From Macrothele yani (taxonomy: Eukaryota > Arthropoda > Arachnida > Araneae > Macrothelidae): a stretch of DNA of 64,000 nucleotides. The stretch spans positions 50,186,469-50,250,468 of the forward strand of contig CM076996.1 in assembly GCA_039090855.1 (NCBI GenBank). The letters run 5' to 3'. Below, in pieces: positions 8,334-19,399 of the stretch; the stretch's first letter is position 1, and every line of letters starts with the position of its first letter. The notes under the pieces are model-generated. The model was not told the DNA's origin, made no database searches, and saw nothing but the letters and a program-made list of their open reading frames with translations. The translations under genes were made by a program, and so were the position numbers.

Positions 8334-9270
8334 AATTATGTACAGGTAAAGTTTAAAAGCAAAAATAAAAATGCGTTTAATAAAATATTTAGTGAAAAAA
8401 ACTTTACGAAAAAAAGCTTTGCTGAAGAAATGTTTTCACAAAAATTAAGTTTAACACATTAGAGAAAAAGATATTTACAAAACAGTAATGTTTAAAAGTA
8501 AAATAAGAAGCACTTACCAACAATTTTTGTTAAAATATTTGGCGAAAGTAAATTTTACTGGAAAAAGTTTTTATAAAAATTGTAAAAACGTATCAGAGAA
8601 AAAATATTTAAAAAACAGCAACGTTTGCAATTAAAAAAGAAAAATCTGTTTATCAAAATTTAAGTGAAAAATTTTTGCGAAATAAGATTTACTGAAAAAG
8701 TAAGTGATTTGGAAAAAGGTTTGTGGGAAAACATAAAATTTAGAAAAACAGTACGAAAGAATAATTTACAAACACTTACGTTTGCAAAAGAAAAATGAAA
8801 ACGTTCCTACCGGAAGTTTTAAGCTAAAACATAAAACTTTGAAAAGCAGTACGGAATAATAAATAACGAAGTGTAGTGTTTGCAGAGAAAAATAAAAACG
8901 TACTTACAAAAAGCGTTAAGGGGAAACATGACGAAAAACGAGCCTCACAGAGAAAATGTAAAATAGATTTACAAAAAGGTTTTAGGAAGGCATTGCGGAA
9001 TAATAATTTGTTAACAACAGTCAAATTACCATTAAAAATTTTAGAAAAAACGTTTCCCAAAATTGTTCTGTAACAGTAATGGTTACAAAGCTGAAAACTT
9101 GCAAAGGAAAAAATTTACCTAAAATAAGAAATAAAAATCTCTAGAAGGAAATATTGCGACAAATAGATTTCAGAAAAAAGCAAGAGACTCACAGAAAAGT
9201 TTTAAGCACGAATGTTAGGACAAAATAAGTTTCACGAAAACTTTACAGATAGTTTCACAAAGGAAAAGCT
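8334..9270. repeat. AT-rich tandem array (about 138-bp unit), right part
   Basis: Units begin with GTTTAAAAGCAAAAATAAAA or a variant near 8351, 8490, 8625, 8782 and 8878, followed by TTTACTGAAAAAGTTTTTAT-type blocks. It continues the array at 1790-2080 across the inserted element. The last units are more diverged and shorter. Confidence 0.7.
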
Positions 9271-9655
9271 TTTATAGCCTTAGAGACATGTCCTGTTATT
9301 GTGTTGAACTCTTCTTGGGATTGAATCAATTTATTTTCACCGAATCCTTTCTGGACTGACCAAGGATTTTTAGTGAAGAAGTGCTCAGTTTCGTCCTTAT
9401 ACGCTAAAGGCTCTGGGTTCAACTATGCCTTCACCGAAATCGCATTCTCCAGGAGCTCCAAATCTTCCCCATTCACATACGACAAATATTCGTCTGGGAA
9501 ATCCATTGAATCCTTACAGTCAGCAATATTCGCAACTTGAAATTTTTTCGTGCCCGTTTTTGACAAAAAAGGAACGTATCCAAAACAAATTGAATTTTTA
9601 TGAATTAAATTTATTGTGGAATGTACACTAAAAGCAATTGAATTAGAGATACCTG
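9271..9655. other. Stretch without recognised features
   Basis: A mixed-composition stretch between the array and a Tc1 relic. No domain-like translation, SINE or terminal repeat was recognised. It probably includes the 3' flank of the Tc1 element, whose terminal repeat I could not identify. Confidence 0.45.
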
Positions 9656-9656
9656 T

Positions 9657-10733
9657 CTAGTAACGTGTAGCACCACCTTTCGCCTTGATGACGGCTGCGA
9701 TTCGTCTCGGCATGGACTCGACAAGACACCGGAAGCGTTGGGAAGCCATACGGATCCACGACCCCTGAACAAGCTCCCACAGTTCACGAAGATTTTATGG
9801 AGAGGGGTCAGAGCCTCGAACATCTCTCTCGATGGCATCCCAGATGTGCTCGATGGGATTGAGGTCAGGTCACCTAGCTGGCCAAGAAAGCCAGGTTACG
9901 TCGGTGGAGTGTTCATCCAACCATTCGGATACAATTCGGGAGCGATGGCACGGTGCATTGTCTTGTTGCAGGATGAGGTCCCCAGTGGGATGTTGAAGAC
10001 GCACAAACGGGAGCAAATGGTCGTCCAGGATATCCCAGTAACGTTGACCTGTGAGGGACGATGTCACACGTACCAGGAGTCCCATTTCAGTCTACGTAAA
10101 CAGTCCCCAAACGAGAATGCCACCCCCACCAGCTTGAAGAGTACCCTGCTGGCAAGAAGGATCCATCACTTCATGTGGTTTGCGCCGTACTCGTATCCTG
10201 TCATCCCCATGGACCAACGTGAATCTCGACTCATCAGTCCAGGCAACATTTTTCCACATGTTTAGGGTCCAGTGGCGATGTTCCCGCGCCCATGCTAATC
10301 TTTGCACCCTGTGATGTGCGGTAAGGAGCGGTACCCTCGTGGAACGATGGCTTCGGTACCCCATAGCGAGGAGATGGTTCTGGATGGTGTGGCTGCTTAC
10401 GCGTTTTTGTGCATCAGCGTTAAATTGCCGAGTGATTTCTTGCACTGTGGCCCGTCTATCCGCTGTTACAATGCGAGCTAGCCGACGATGAACCCGCTCA
10501 TCCACACGCTGTTGTCTACGGCAGTTGGCCCTTGCAGGGAGGGTTTTACCGGATTCGATGTACTCACGGTGCTCCCGTGACACAGTGGCTCGTGGAAATC
10601 CCAGTGCCTGCACGACTTCCGAGATGGAGTTACCCATTTGTCGGGCCCCGAGAATTTGCCCACGTTTAAATGCGCTTAGATCCTTCGTCTTCCCCATACT
10701 GCGTCCGACTCTTACTGATTCCCGTCGCATCAC
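9657..10733 (-). pseudogene. Tc1-like DD34E transposase pseudogene with three stop codons
   Basis: A nearly full-length Tc1 transposase lies on the minus strand, starting MMRRESVRVGRSMGKTKDLS and ending KGGATRY. The N-terminal HTH region (ISEVVQALGFPRATVSR) and all three catalytic motifs are present: AWTDESRF, LQQDNAPCH and LNPIEHIWD. The frame is constant throughout, but three codons are now stops: after WGLFT (probably Trp to TAG), after WPAR (probably Ser to TGA), and after DPSP (TAA). No frameshift is seen, so the copy is fairly young. The terminal inverted repeats were not recognised with confidence. Confidence 0.88.
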
Positions 10734-10869
10734 TCCTTATATTGTCGGATCGCTACATACGTCATGTCGTTTCCGTTTACAGGGCCGTCCACAGCACACA
10801 TTTGCATAACGCTGTAATTCAAGTGTTCTTCAGTTTGTACGACAGTGTGTTGTTTGTAAGAAACTCAAT

Positions 10870-11950
10870 GGCGTGAAAACTTATAAGTAACGATAGAATC
10901 AAGAATTTTGTCCAGTTCACACTACTGCATCAAGTACTTCTCGATAAACGAAGCTCAAACGTACTTCGACATATGCTAATTTTCTCGAAAGGTTAAAGAC
11001 AAGGAAAGGAGAATTGTCATTTTCGTCCAAGTGACACAAAATGTGAAGCTTTTGTCTGTATTGAAAAAGTTTGGTCTAACAATTTTCAGTTGTTTAAAAA
11101 TGTCCCTGCTTCTGAGTCATAAGTTTTGCCGCTCACATGACATGTGTATTGATTTTATTTGTTTTCGGAAGTATCTTTTTTCCTCTCGCCGTGTCTCTTG
11201 AGGATCTTTCACAGTTTCATAAACCGGATTGTGTTTAGGTCATCCGACTTTGCTCGATAGGCAACATTTGTTCTTTTCTCATTATATTTTTTTACTATAC
11301 ATTTCTTCATCTTTTGTGTTTCAAAACTTTACACTATTGTCAACAATTTTATTTATTTGTCTTCTTGTTTCTTAATAAAAATGCATTGAGATAGTTTCTT
11401 TGAATTTTTTCTGCGAAATATAGAAAGATTCATATAACTTATTCAGCCATTTTTATCCAAAGGCATTTTCTTTCGCATTATATCCTTCGTGAACTAAAAA
11501 TCTTTCACAACATTATTAAAATGAATATGTTAGTATCATTCAACCTTGTTCTATGGTTCATATTTATTTTCCGTCCATATATTAGCTTTTTATGATTCCC
11601 TTTTCTCCTTTGTATTGTGAAATAACTCACACAACCAGAGTGCTGATTTCTGTTTAAACGTATTTTTATGCTTGAGAAATTTTGTTGTTATCTAAGCATT
11701 CTTAATTTTTCTCTTGTCGTCTTAGTAAAGAGAGAATTTCCTTTGCATTTTCGTGACTATTTGCTTTCAAGGAAACAATTACACTTTTCAAACCATCATA
11801 CACCTTTTTGACAATTTGTCTTCGGATATATTTTTATGGTAGGGAATATAATTTTGTTGCTTTTGAATTTCTTTAAAGTCATTTGTTCTTTGGTGTTTCA
11901 TGTAATTCTTAAATTCCTTTGCAATGAATGCCTTGTTATAATTTCTTGTT
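10870..11950. other. AT-rich sequence without recognised features
   Basis: No gene-like frame, tRNA-derived unit or transposase similarity was found in this stretch. T-rich runs are common. Confidence 0.5.
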
Positions 11951-11951
11951 T

Positions 11952-12172
11952 CTTTTTTATTATTATTTTTTTTATTGGGGGTTTAACGACCACCTTCAGC
12001 AACACAATGGGCTATAAGCAGTCGTCCGTCCCTAATTTAGGGTAACTGGTTTCAGGAAAGTGGGAGAACCAGTGCCGTAAAACAGACACAACATCCATGC
12101 CTCACCGGGATTCGAACTCGGATCCTTCACAGACGAATGATCATAAGCCAGCGCTTAGACTCTCACATCAAC
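11952..12172 (-). mobile_element. tRNA-derived SINE (family 1), diverged copy
   Basis: On the minus strand the tRNA-like head carries a B-box (GAGTTCGAATCCCGG type). It is followed by ATGGATGTTGTGTCTGTTTT, the conserved tRNA-unrelated body (ATTAGGGACGGACGACTGCT) and an A-rich tail, seen as T-rich sequence at about 11952. The A-box end is eroded. SINEs of this kind are copied by LINE machinery after RNA polymerase III transcription. Confidence 0.85.
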
Positions 12173-12589
12173 TGAATTTACTCAGATTTCAATGTATGTA
12201 TTCCCGAAGACTAAGAAATCTACTATAAAACACTTTCATTGTTCTTGCTAATGTGTGATTTCTTTAAAAGCGAGCTATTATCCATATTGAATTCTTATCG
12301 CAGATTCTGGGATGGGATGTTTCTATTTCAAAAGTTGATCGTTATCAAGAAATTCCTCATTCAGTTTCCTATTTTCTGACCAGCACTTAAGCATATGCAT
12401 AGCAGTTTTTTGATCCGTGTTCCATCACCCTTCTACAAATCTTGGAAGAAACCATGAAAATTTTTTCTTCATATTCATTTCTCTCAAACATTTTAAATTG
12501 ATATCTGCATCATTGTAAATACTTGAATTACATTTCGCAAAGCGTTAAGGAAAAGTATTATTTAATTATTTACTCTATGTGGGATGAAT

Positions 12590-13270
12590 ACAGTAACGAC
12601 AATCGATAGAAAGAAATATTTGCATTCTATCCTAGGATAGATATCCAGATACAATATTTTCATCCTGTGTTTTCATCAAAGACACAAGGCGCAGAAAAAT
12701 CAGTTATAAGGTTTATAGAGTCATATAGATAATAAAAATGTAATACCTCCTTTAATATCTCTTACACATGTCAGTCGCAATGCGTTGAAATTAAATACCT
12801 TCGGTACGGAAAATAATATTAAATTTTTATACGAAGCCTGCCCCTAAAAATTAAGGCTGGAACGGAAGAAAATAAATAAATAAATTGCTTCCCTTCACAG
12901 GGAAACATAAACTAGCGGAAACGTGCTCAGTACAATACAAAAATCTTTAGCCCTCAAACCTGATGTTAAGTTTTGAAAAATCAGGAAGAGAAAATTTTAC
13001 AAGTTCTCCTATAAAAATAAAATGTAATAAATCCCCTACCGAAAAAGACGAAACCTGAAGAAAGTACTTTGTTTCACATCAAAAGATATGAACGATCATG
13101 AACCCCCTAATTTCTGAAAACATGTTGCGCGAAATAACTCCTGAAGAAAGGATTTAATAAGTCCTACTTTTCTATGGGAAATGAAAAGTTTTTCATTTCC
13201 CATAGAAAAGTAGGAACGAGTTTAAAAACGATTGAAATAGGTCGAAAATAAAAGTATTAAATATGTTACA
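12590..13270. repeat. Degenerate AT-rich units related to the about 185-bp array
   Basis: Blocks such as CTCCTATAAAAATAAAATGT, GATATGAACGATCATGAACC and TTTCTGAAAACATGTTGCGC match the array at 15600-18720. The units are too diverged for exact boundaries. Confidence 0.55.
13163..13214. repeat. Perfect 25-bp-arm palindrome
   Basis: The left arm 13163-13187 (starts CCTACTTTTCTATGGGAAAT) and right arm 13190-13214 are exact reverse complements separated by two bases. The left arm resembles the local array sequence. The palindrome therefore looks like a local inverted duplication rather than a separate element. Confidence 0.9.
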
Positions 13271-13450
13271 CAGGACTAATCATGACGAATAGATTTTACA
13301 AACATTTGTCTATAACAAATATAAAAAAAGAAGGTGACTAACATATTTCATTATCAATTATGTGAACAAGAATAAAGCTAACAGCAAGTTATGCCATCTG
13401 ATATGTAGCATATCTATGGGAGTTTACATTACATAACATTTACCTTTATA

Positions 13451-14160
13451 TCAAATGCTGAAAATGTCCGCCCCCTTCCTGAAGGCACATCTGGACACGT
13501 CGTTCCGTGTTCCTGGCTGTTTGTTGGAGCATTGTCTTGTCAATACCTTTGATTTCGTTTGTAATGGCTCTTTCAATTCATCCAATGTCCGACGACGTGT
13601 AGAGGACACTCTCTCCTTAAGAAACTCCCACAGAAAGAAATCTGGTGTTGTAAAATCTGGTGATCTCGGTGGCCACAAGTTACGGGAAATTATCCGGTCC
13701 TAAAAGAAACTGTGAATCAGCGCCATGTGGCGCCATTCTGTTGAAAATAACCTATGACATCCATTTGCTCAGCAAAGTCCATGAAAATTCCTTGGTACTC
13801 TGCAGTGTTGACAATCCCGTTGGAAAAAATGGGACCCACTATCCTTTCAGAGGATATTGCGCACCAAACTCCGACTTTATGTGGGTGCATAGGCACTTCC
13901 TGAAGGGCGTGCGGATGTTCTGCGGTCCAAATGCGTGTGTTTTGTGAATTGACATAGACACATAAGTGGAACCACGTGACTAATAATATGCCAGGGTTTT
14001 GAGCAATGAAGTCCTGAAACCAGCCACAATAGTGCACAACTTGCGTACAAGCGCCAGTATATATGTAGTTCCTTTGGGGAAGTTTGCTAACAACAAATTC
14101 CCTCGCGTATGCCCCTTTGCGTAGTTGTGATCGAGTTTGTAATCCAGTACGTTTCCACAA
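13451..14160 (-). pseudogene. Degenerate IS630-Tc1-mariner-type transposase
   Basis: Two minus-strand pieces belong to one transposase of a family common in arthropods. The upstream piece has YVNSQNTRIWTAEHPHALQE, KVGVWCAISSERIVGPIF and YFQQNGATW. The downstream piece has MWPPRSPDFTTPDFFLWEFL. The first catalytic Asp region is missing: LLVTWFHL stands where relatives have an inserted DEAWFHL-type motif. The second Asp is Asn (QQNGA), and a frameshift with lost sequence separates the pieces at about 13680-13716. It is clearly inactive. No terminal repeats were recognised. Confidence 0.8.
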
Positions 14161-14165
14161 GGAAT

Positions 14166-14650
14166 ACCAGTTGCTGTAGCGTGTACTGCATCTTCACTGT
14201 GACTACAGTGTTGCCAGACAGTTCAATCAGAAAGTAGCAGACCTAGCTCTGAAAAGTACCCAAATCAATTTAAAAGTGGCTCAATTTTTATTATTGATTC
14301 TTCAATAAAAAAAATGAAAAGCTGCTTTCTTCAATATAAATCAAAATTTGTCAGTTGGCTTGCGAATAAAATAGATAAATTTAGTAAAAATTACGTGAAA
14401 TAAAAAATTAAATTAACTAAACTGTCCAGAGTGTATGCATAGTAGTCCATACAGATATTTACCAATATGTACAGATATATTTGGGGCGCAGTTCAGTAAA
14501 AATCTCTGTCAAATTAAAAAATATATATACAAAAGAGGTAAAAATGTAAAAATCTATTTCAAAAAAAAAATTAAATTATTAATTTTTTCAGTATTATTTA
14601 ATTTATTATATAATTGGCAAATGAACGAAATTAAGATTGAAGCACGTTGA
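14166..14650. other. AT-rich stretch without recognised features
   Basis: Mostly A/T runs. The open frame at 14435-14650 is lysine- and isoleucine-rich and has no domain character, so it is taken as chance. Confidence 0.5.
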
Positions 14651-14654
14651 TTAG

Positions 14655-14806
14655 TGTATGCAACCCTTTGGGGAAAAATCGTCCCTAATTTGTAATCACT
14701 GGTTCCAGGAAACGACGAGAGAGAAAATGCTATAAGACAAGTACAACATCCATGGTTCACAAGGATTCGAACCCGGACCCATGGTCAGAAGCCAACGCCT
14801 AGACCA
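14655..14806 (-). mobile_element. SINE family 1, diverged fragment
   Basis: The segment matches the SINE head and body on the minus strand (CCGGGTTCGAATCCTTGTGA, then ATGGATGTTGTACTTGTCTT), but the 5' tRNA end is altered and the tail is missing. A second, different SINE is inserted at its head end. Confidence 0.7.
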
Positions 14807-14819
14807 CTGTGAGACGAGG

Positions 14820-15309
14820 TTTCCCGTCAGACAGGCATTTTAATGTAAGACTTCCGTCCACAGAGAAGGTTTAGACCCAAACCACCTACAGCGTTTCCGC
14901 CTTTTCGGCAGGGAACAGAGAGAGCAAGTCTAGCAACTTCGACAGAACAGTTTGTAACTGAGAGAGAGCACAGTAGATGGCACCACCGTACAAGTACGAT
15001 GTTGCTTATAGAGGGATAAGAGAAAGTCAGGGGGAGTAGGAATGGATACCCAACGTAACCAGTGGGTATAACCCGAGGGCCTTCATTTAACGTACTCGTC
15101 TGATGCACGGCGGATATTCAGCGTTTGTTAGCAAATCGCACTATCTCTGGAAGATCAGCCCAGGCTTGCCATTTAATGTACTCAGCCGATGCACGGTGGA
15201 TATTCAGCGATTGTTAGCAAATCACACCATCTCTAGGAGATCAGTCAAGGATACAACCTGAGGACCCTCCATTGGCAGCCTGACTCGCTAACCACTGAGC
15301 CCTCATCGG
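14820..15309 (-). mobile_element. Second SINE-like element with internal 82-bp duplication and 13-bp target duplication
   Basis: The element is flanked by CTGTGAGACGAGG (14807-14819) and CTGTGAGGCGAGG (15310-15322), a 13-bp target duplication with one mismatch. Read on minus, the head GGCTCAGTGGTTAGCGAGTC looks like a tRNA A-box region. It contains two tandem copies of an about 82-bp block (15081-15164 and 15170-15250) with roughly 85-90% identity, and ends GGGAAA. No coding capacity is visible. Confidence 0.7.
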
Positions 15310-15322
15310 CTGTGAGGCGAGG

Positions 15323-15600
15323 TCTTCAGATTTTTTAACAATCTACTGAGAAAAATACTTAAAATAGGCACGGAAAAAAAGTAGCCCAAAAAGTAGCCGA
15401 GTAGGAGACCGAAAAAAACAGTAGCAGATTTTTTTTCAAAATAGCCCAATCTGCTACAAATAGCCCAATCTGGCAACGCAGTTGACTGAGGCAATCTGGC
15501 GGCTACAACTACCTCAACCTGCAGAGCAGCGCCCTCTTGTGAGAATAGAGGAATCTCACAGATGCCCCGCGTCGTTTGACACTAACACGGGCCATTACGA
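15323..15600. other. Stretch without recognised features
   Basis: It contains short repeats of AGTAGCCCAAAAAGTAGCC type and little else. No gene or known element was recognised. Confidence 0.45.
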
Positions 15601-16400
15601 TTTATTCCTGCTGAAATAAAACTAATTATGATCGTTCATATTTTTTTCGCATAAAATATGAACGATCATAATCATGATCGAAAAAATCTTAGTTTCTGAA
15701 CACAGCACGCTGGTCAGAATAAATTACAAAGGAAAAATTTAACAAATTCTTCTATAGAAAATATAAAGTATAATAAACCCCTGCATAAAAATAATTCTGA
15801 AGGCACGAAGAAAATAAATCAAGTTCTTTATTTCACAACATAAATACATGAAATAACATGACATGACAGAAAAAAATCTCAGTTACTGAAAACAGCATGT
15901 TGCATGGAATATTCATGAAAAACGTTGTAGATCTTCTTATAGAAAAAAATGAATTGTAAAATACCTCCACAGAAGAGTAATGTTGAAGTCAGGAAGAAAA
16001 TAAAGTTCTTTATCTTACAAGGTACAAAACATGAACGAGCATAAACATGATTGCATAAATATTGTAATATTTTTTAAACACGTTACATAGAATAATCGTG
16101 AAATATTCGTGAGCCTTCCTACAGGAAAATAGCTTATAATAAAACCCTACAAAAAAAATTGAAATGTGGAAAAAGAAAGTACTCTATTTCACAAGAACAG
16201 GCATGACCGAACTTAATGCGATCGTAACAGATAAAAAAAAAACAAAGTTCTTGAAACATAACGCAACGTTTTGAAAAATTACGAGGAAAAAATAAAATTT
16301 GTCTGTCTACAGAAAAATAAAATATAACAAGACCCTGTGGAAAATTAGTTGCAACGTGGAAAAAATAATAACTCCCCAAAATTTCATAACAGCAAGAAAC
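15600..16400. repeat. AT-rich satellite-like array (about 185-bp unit), left part
   Basis: The landmark CTATAGAAAATATAAAGTAT and its variants recur near 15753, 15936, 16119 and 16307, giving spacings of 183-188 bases. Each unit also carries CATGAACGATCATAAACATG and GTTCTTTATTTCACAA blocks. Copy C of the large element interrupts the array. Confidence 0.8.
15625..15672. repeat. 19-bp-arm palindrome within the array
   Basis: ATTATGATCGTTCATATTT (15625-15643) and its exact reverse complement (15654-15672) flank a 10-base loop. The right arm matches the array consensus and the left arm is the extra inverted copy, which suggests a local template-switch event. Confidence 0.85.
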
Positions 16401-17772
16401 AAGAAAGATGACACCGAATTTTCGGGTGTAATAAGCACGTCTTCTGAATCCGTTTTGACGCAAATTAAATTTATCAAAGCTATTCAAAGTCAATGGAGCC
16501 GGTATGGAAAACAATACATCTGACGAAAGAAAGAAGTTTTTCAATCGGGTTTTTAATCCCTCAGATATTGCTGTAAACGGAATCGTGAGTTTACGAACTC
16601 GTAGAAACAGAGATATCGACGAAAATAAGATGTGACTTTACGTTCCCTGGTGGGAAAACCATGCATTATGTTAGGAAGAAAGTATTCTCAAAAGGTGTAT
16701 CCATATAAGCGGTAACGTTCGAAGAAAAAAACATTAGTCGAGTTTCCAGGAGCCCAGATTTTGCAACAAATACTTCAGAAGCAGAAATTAACACTTATGA
16801 CCCCTGATGGCTAAACCATTTCTTACCAAAAATTAAAAAATATGTGCACACGATTACCCATCAGGAACTGTATGCGGTGCAGAAAGAATTTTTCAAATCG
16901 GAGATTTAGAAGTAGAGATATATTGGGAAACGCAATTTACATTTACGCCCCCTAGCGGAAAGCCTATGAATTACTTGAAAATGTTGAAATTATATGAACC
17001 ACATGTCACACTAGAAACACTATCCAATAAACAAGGAATTTTTCAAATCGGACTCCTAGAAGTAGAGATATTGACAAAAATAAGATATACATCTACGCCC
17101 CCTGGCGTAGAAACCATGCACTATTTTAAGAAGAAAATGTTTCTAAAAGGTTTGTCGACATGAGTAGTATCGGTCAACAAACGATGTTTTTTTTAATCGA
17201 GAATTTAGAACATCATATTTTGCTGCAAATAGAACAGAAGCGGAAATTAAGATTTACGCCCCCTGGTGGCCAAACCATTTTTTTTACAAAAATTTGAAAT
17301 TATATGCAAAAGATTTTCCATCAGGAGATGTATCCGCTGAAGAAAAAAATTTCAAATTGGAGTTTTAGAAGAAGAGTTAAGAGTTATCGAGGAAAAGGTC
17401 ATTTACTTTTACGCCTCTAGCGAAAAATCTATGTGTAATTTGAAAAAGCAACTATATCTAAAATACTCTTCGATATAAATGGAATCGAAAGATAATTTTT
17501 TTTTCAATCTGATGTTTAGAAGCAAATATGTGGAATAAAACGTATTTTTGAATTCGACATCCTCTGCATTTACGCCCTCTAGCGGCGAAATTGTACATCG
17601 CAAAAAAAAAAAAAAAACGAAATAAAGGATCACCATTTGCATATTTCAAGCTTCCCAATGCAAAAAGAATTTTTCAAATCGGACTAAACGTTGCAGAGAT
17701 ATCGTGGGTACAGACGGACGGACGGACAAACCGATAACAGAAGCACGATCTTTTTTACAAAAGAAGTGCTAA
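16401..17772. mobile_element. Unfamiliar large element, copy C (1.4 kb)
   Basis: The left end AAGAAAGATGACACCGAATT starts at 16401 and the right end (GATCTTTTTTACAAAAGAAG, TGCTAA) stops at about 17772. The interior has about seven monomers with the CGCCCCC block. Joining the flanking array sequences gives AAGAAACATGAACCATCATA, which fits the about 185-bp consensus. The copy is therefore cleanly bounded, possibly with a 5-bp AAACA duplication. It is the smallest and least interrupted copy. Confidence 0.75.
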
Positions 17773-18720
17773 AAACATGAACCATCATAAATACTATACA
17801 AAAAATCTTAATATCTGAAAACAATAAATTCGCCACGCAGCGAAGTGGTCTAAGCGCTGGCTTTAGACCATTCGTCCGCGAAGGGTGCGAGTTCGAATCC
17901 CGGTGAGGAATGGATGTTGTGATTGTCTTACGGCAGTGGCTCTCGCCCTTCCCTGGCACCAGTGGCCTAAATTAGGGATGGGCTACTGCTTATAGCCCAC
18001 TGAGTTGCTAACGGTGGTCGTTAAACCTTCAGCCAAAACAGGAAAAAAAGAAAGAAAGAAAATAAAAAGTTGCACAAATTAATTCACGAAGAAAAAAATA
18101 ATAAGTACTCCTATAAAGAAAATAAAGTATAATAAATCTCTGAAGAGAAAAAACCAAGGCACGAAGAAAATGAATGAAGTTCTTCATTTCACATGATAAA
18201 AACATGAACAAACATGGTAAATATGGAGGAAAAAGATTTCAATTACTGAAAACAATATATTGCATAGAATATTTATGAAGAAGAAATAGGTTAAATCTTC
18301 CAATAGAAAAAATTAATTATATAATGAACCTCTACAAAAAGTGATGTTGAAGACGTGAGGGAAATAAAGTTCTTCATTTTACAAAAGAAAAGGCAGAAAC
18401 GAGCATAAACATATTCGAAAAAAATCTCAATTACTGAAAGCAAAACGTTGCATAGAAAACGTTACGAAAAAAAAAATGATTTCATAGATTCTCCGATTGA
18501 AAAAAATAAGTTATAAGAAATCTCGACAGAAAAAATAATTTTCAAACATGAAAAAAGTTCACTTCTAAAGACAAAGTATGAACCAGATTAAACGGGTATG
18601 AACCAGGACGGGGAAAAAAGAAGTTTAAACAATACCTTACGTTTGAATAAAAAAGTCGTGAAGAAAAAAGTACATTTATGACTATGACTAATAATACTGT
18701 AATTCAGGTGAAAAAATCTA
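17773..18720. repeat. AT-rich satellite-like array (about 185-bp unit), right part
   Basis: Units with CTATAAAGAAAATAAAGTAT recur near 18111, 18300 and 18496 (spacing 189-196). They continue the array on the other side of copy C. A SINE at 17829-18047 interrupts it. Confidence 0.75.
17829..18047 (+). mobile_element. SINE family 1, plus-strand copy in the array
   Basis: The head GAAGTGGTCTAAGCGCTGGC (A-box region) and GAGTTCGAATCCCGGTGAGG (B-box) are followed by the family body (CCTAAATTAGGGATGGGCTA, CTTATAGCCCACTGAGTTGC) and an A-rich tail with AAAG repeats. The array resumes afterwards. Confidence 0.88.
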
Positions 18721-18870
18721 TAAGCTCCTGTTCACAGAGGAAATAAGCTGCCGTGTCTTATAGCCCACTGAGTTCACGATCGCGAGACTTCCAGCATCTG
18801 GCAAGTAGCATTTCCGTGGCCTTGCAACATTTCTCCATGGTTGTGGGAACACACCTGCGTGGTTGTGAAA

Positions 18871-19097
18871 TTTTTTTTTTTTTTTTTTTGATTGGAGGTT
18901 TAACGACCACCGTGAGCAACTCAATGGGCTATAAGCAGTCGCCCGTCCCTAATTTAGGGTCACTGGTTCCAGGGAAGGGAGAGAGCCAGTGCCGTAAGAC
19001 AAACACAACATCCATGCTTCACCGGGATTCGAACCCGGACCCCTTACGGACGAATGATCAGAGGCCATCGCTTAGACCACTGCGCCACCGGGGCGGC
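18871..19097 (-). mobile_element. SINE family 1, well-preserved copy with 10-bp target duplication
   Basis: GGTTGTGAAA occurs at 18861-18870 and at 19098-19107. Between them is a 227-bp SINE on the minus strand. The tRNA-like head starts GCCGCCCCGGTGGCGCAGTG, the B-box is GGGTTCGAATCCCGG, the body is conserved and the tail is about 20 A (seen as T on plus). The clean duplication and long tail point to recent insertion. Confidence 0.93.
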
Positions 19098-19107
19098 GGT
19101 TGTGAAA

Positions 19108-19397
19108 ATCATGTACTGGCATGTTTGCACGACTCATACGCCTTCTTTACTGTATTCCATCTAAAGACGGACAACATAAAGCTCCTCAGGCAGACTTCTC
19201 CATTACGCGACTACGTGTCTTAAACCTTTCCACCTCCAGCAGAAGTGTCTTCGCAGCCGCATCGGTAGAGCACCTCGTTGCTACTGAAACGGCTTCAACT
19301 CAAAGTCGGATGCTACCCTAAAAAAATATGAATTAGACACCACAAGGAATTTCATGTCACTAGAAATAAATCACAAAGGTAGATATACACTAATACA
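19108..19397. other. Stretch without recognised features
   Basis: No transposase, SINE or coding similarity was recognised between the SINE and the next Tc1 element. Confidence 0.45.
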
Positions 19398-19399
19398 TA

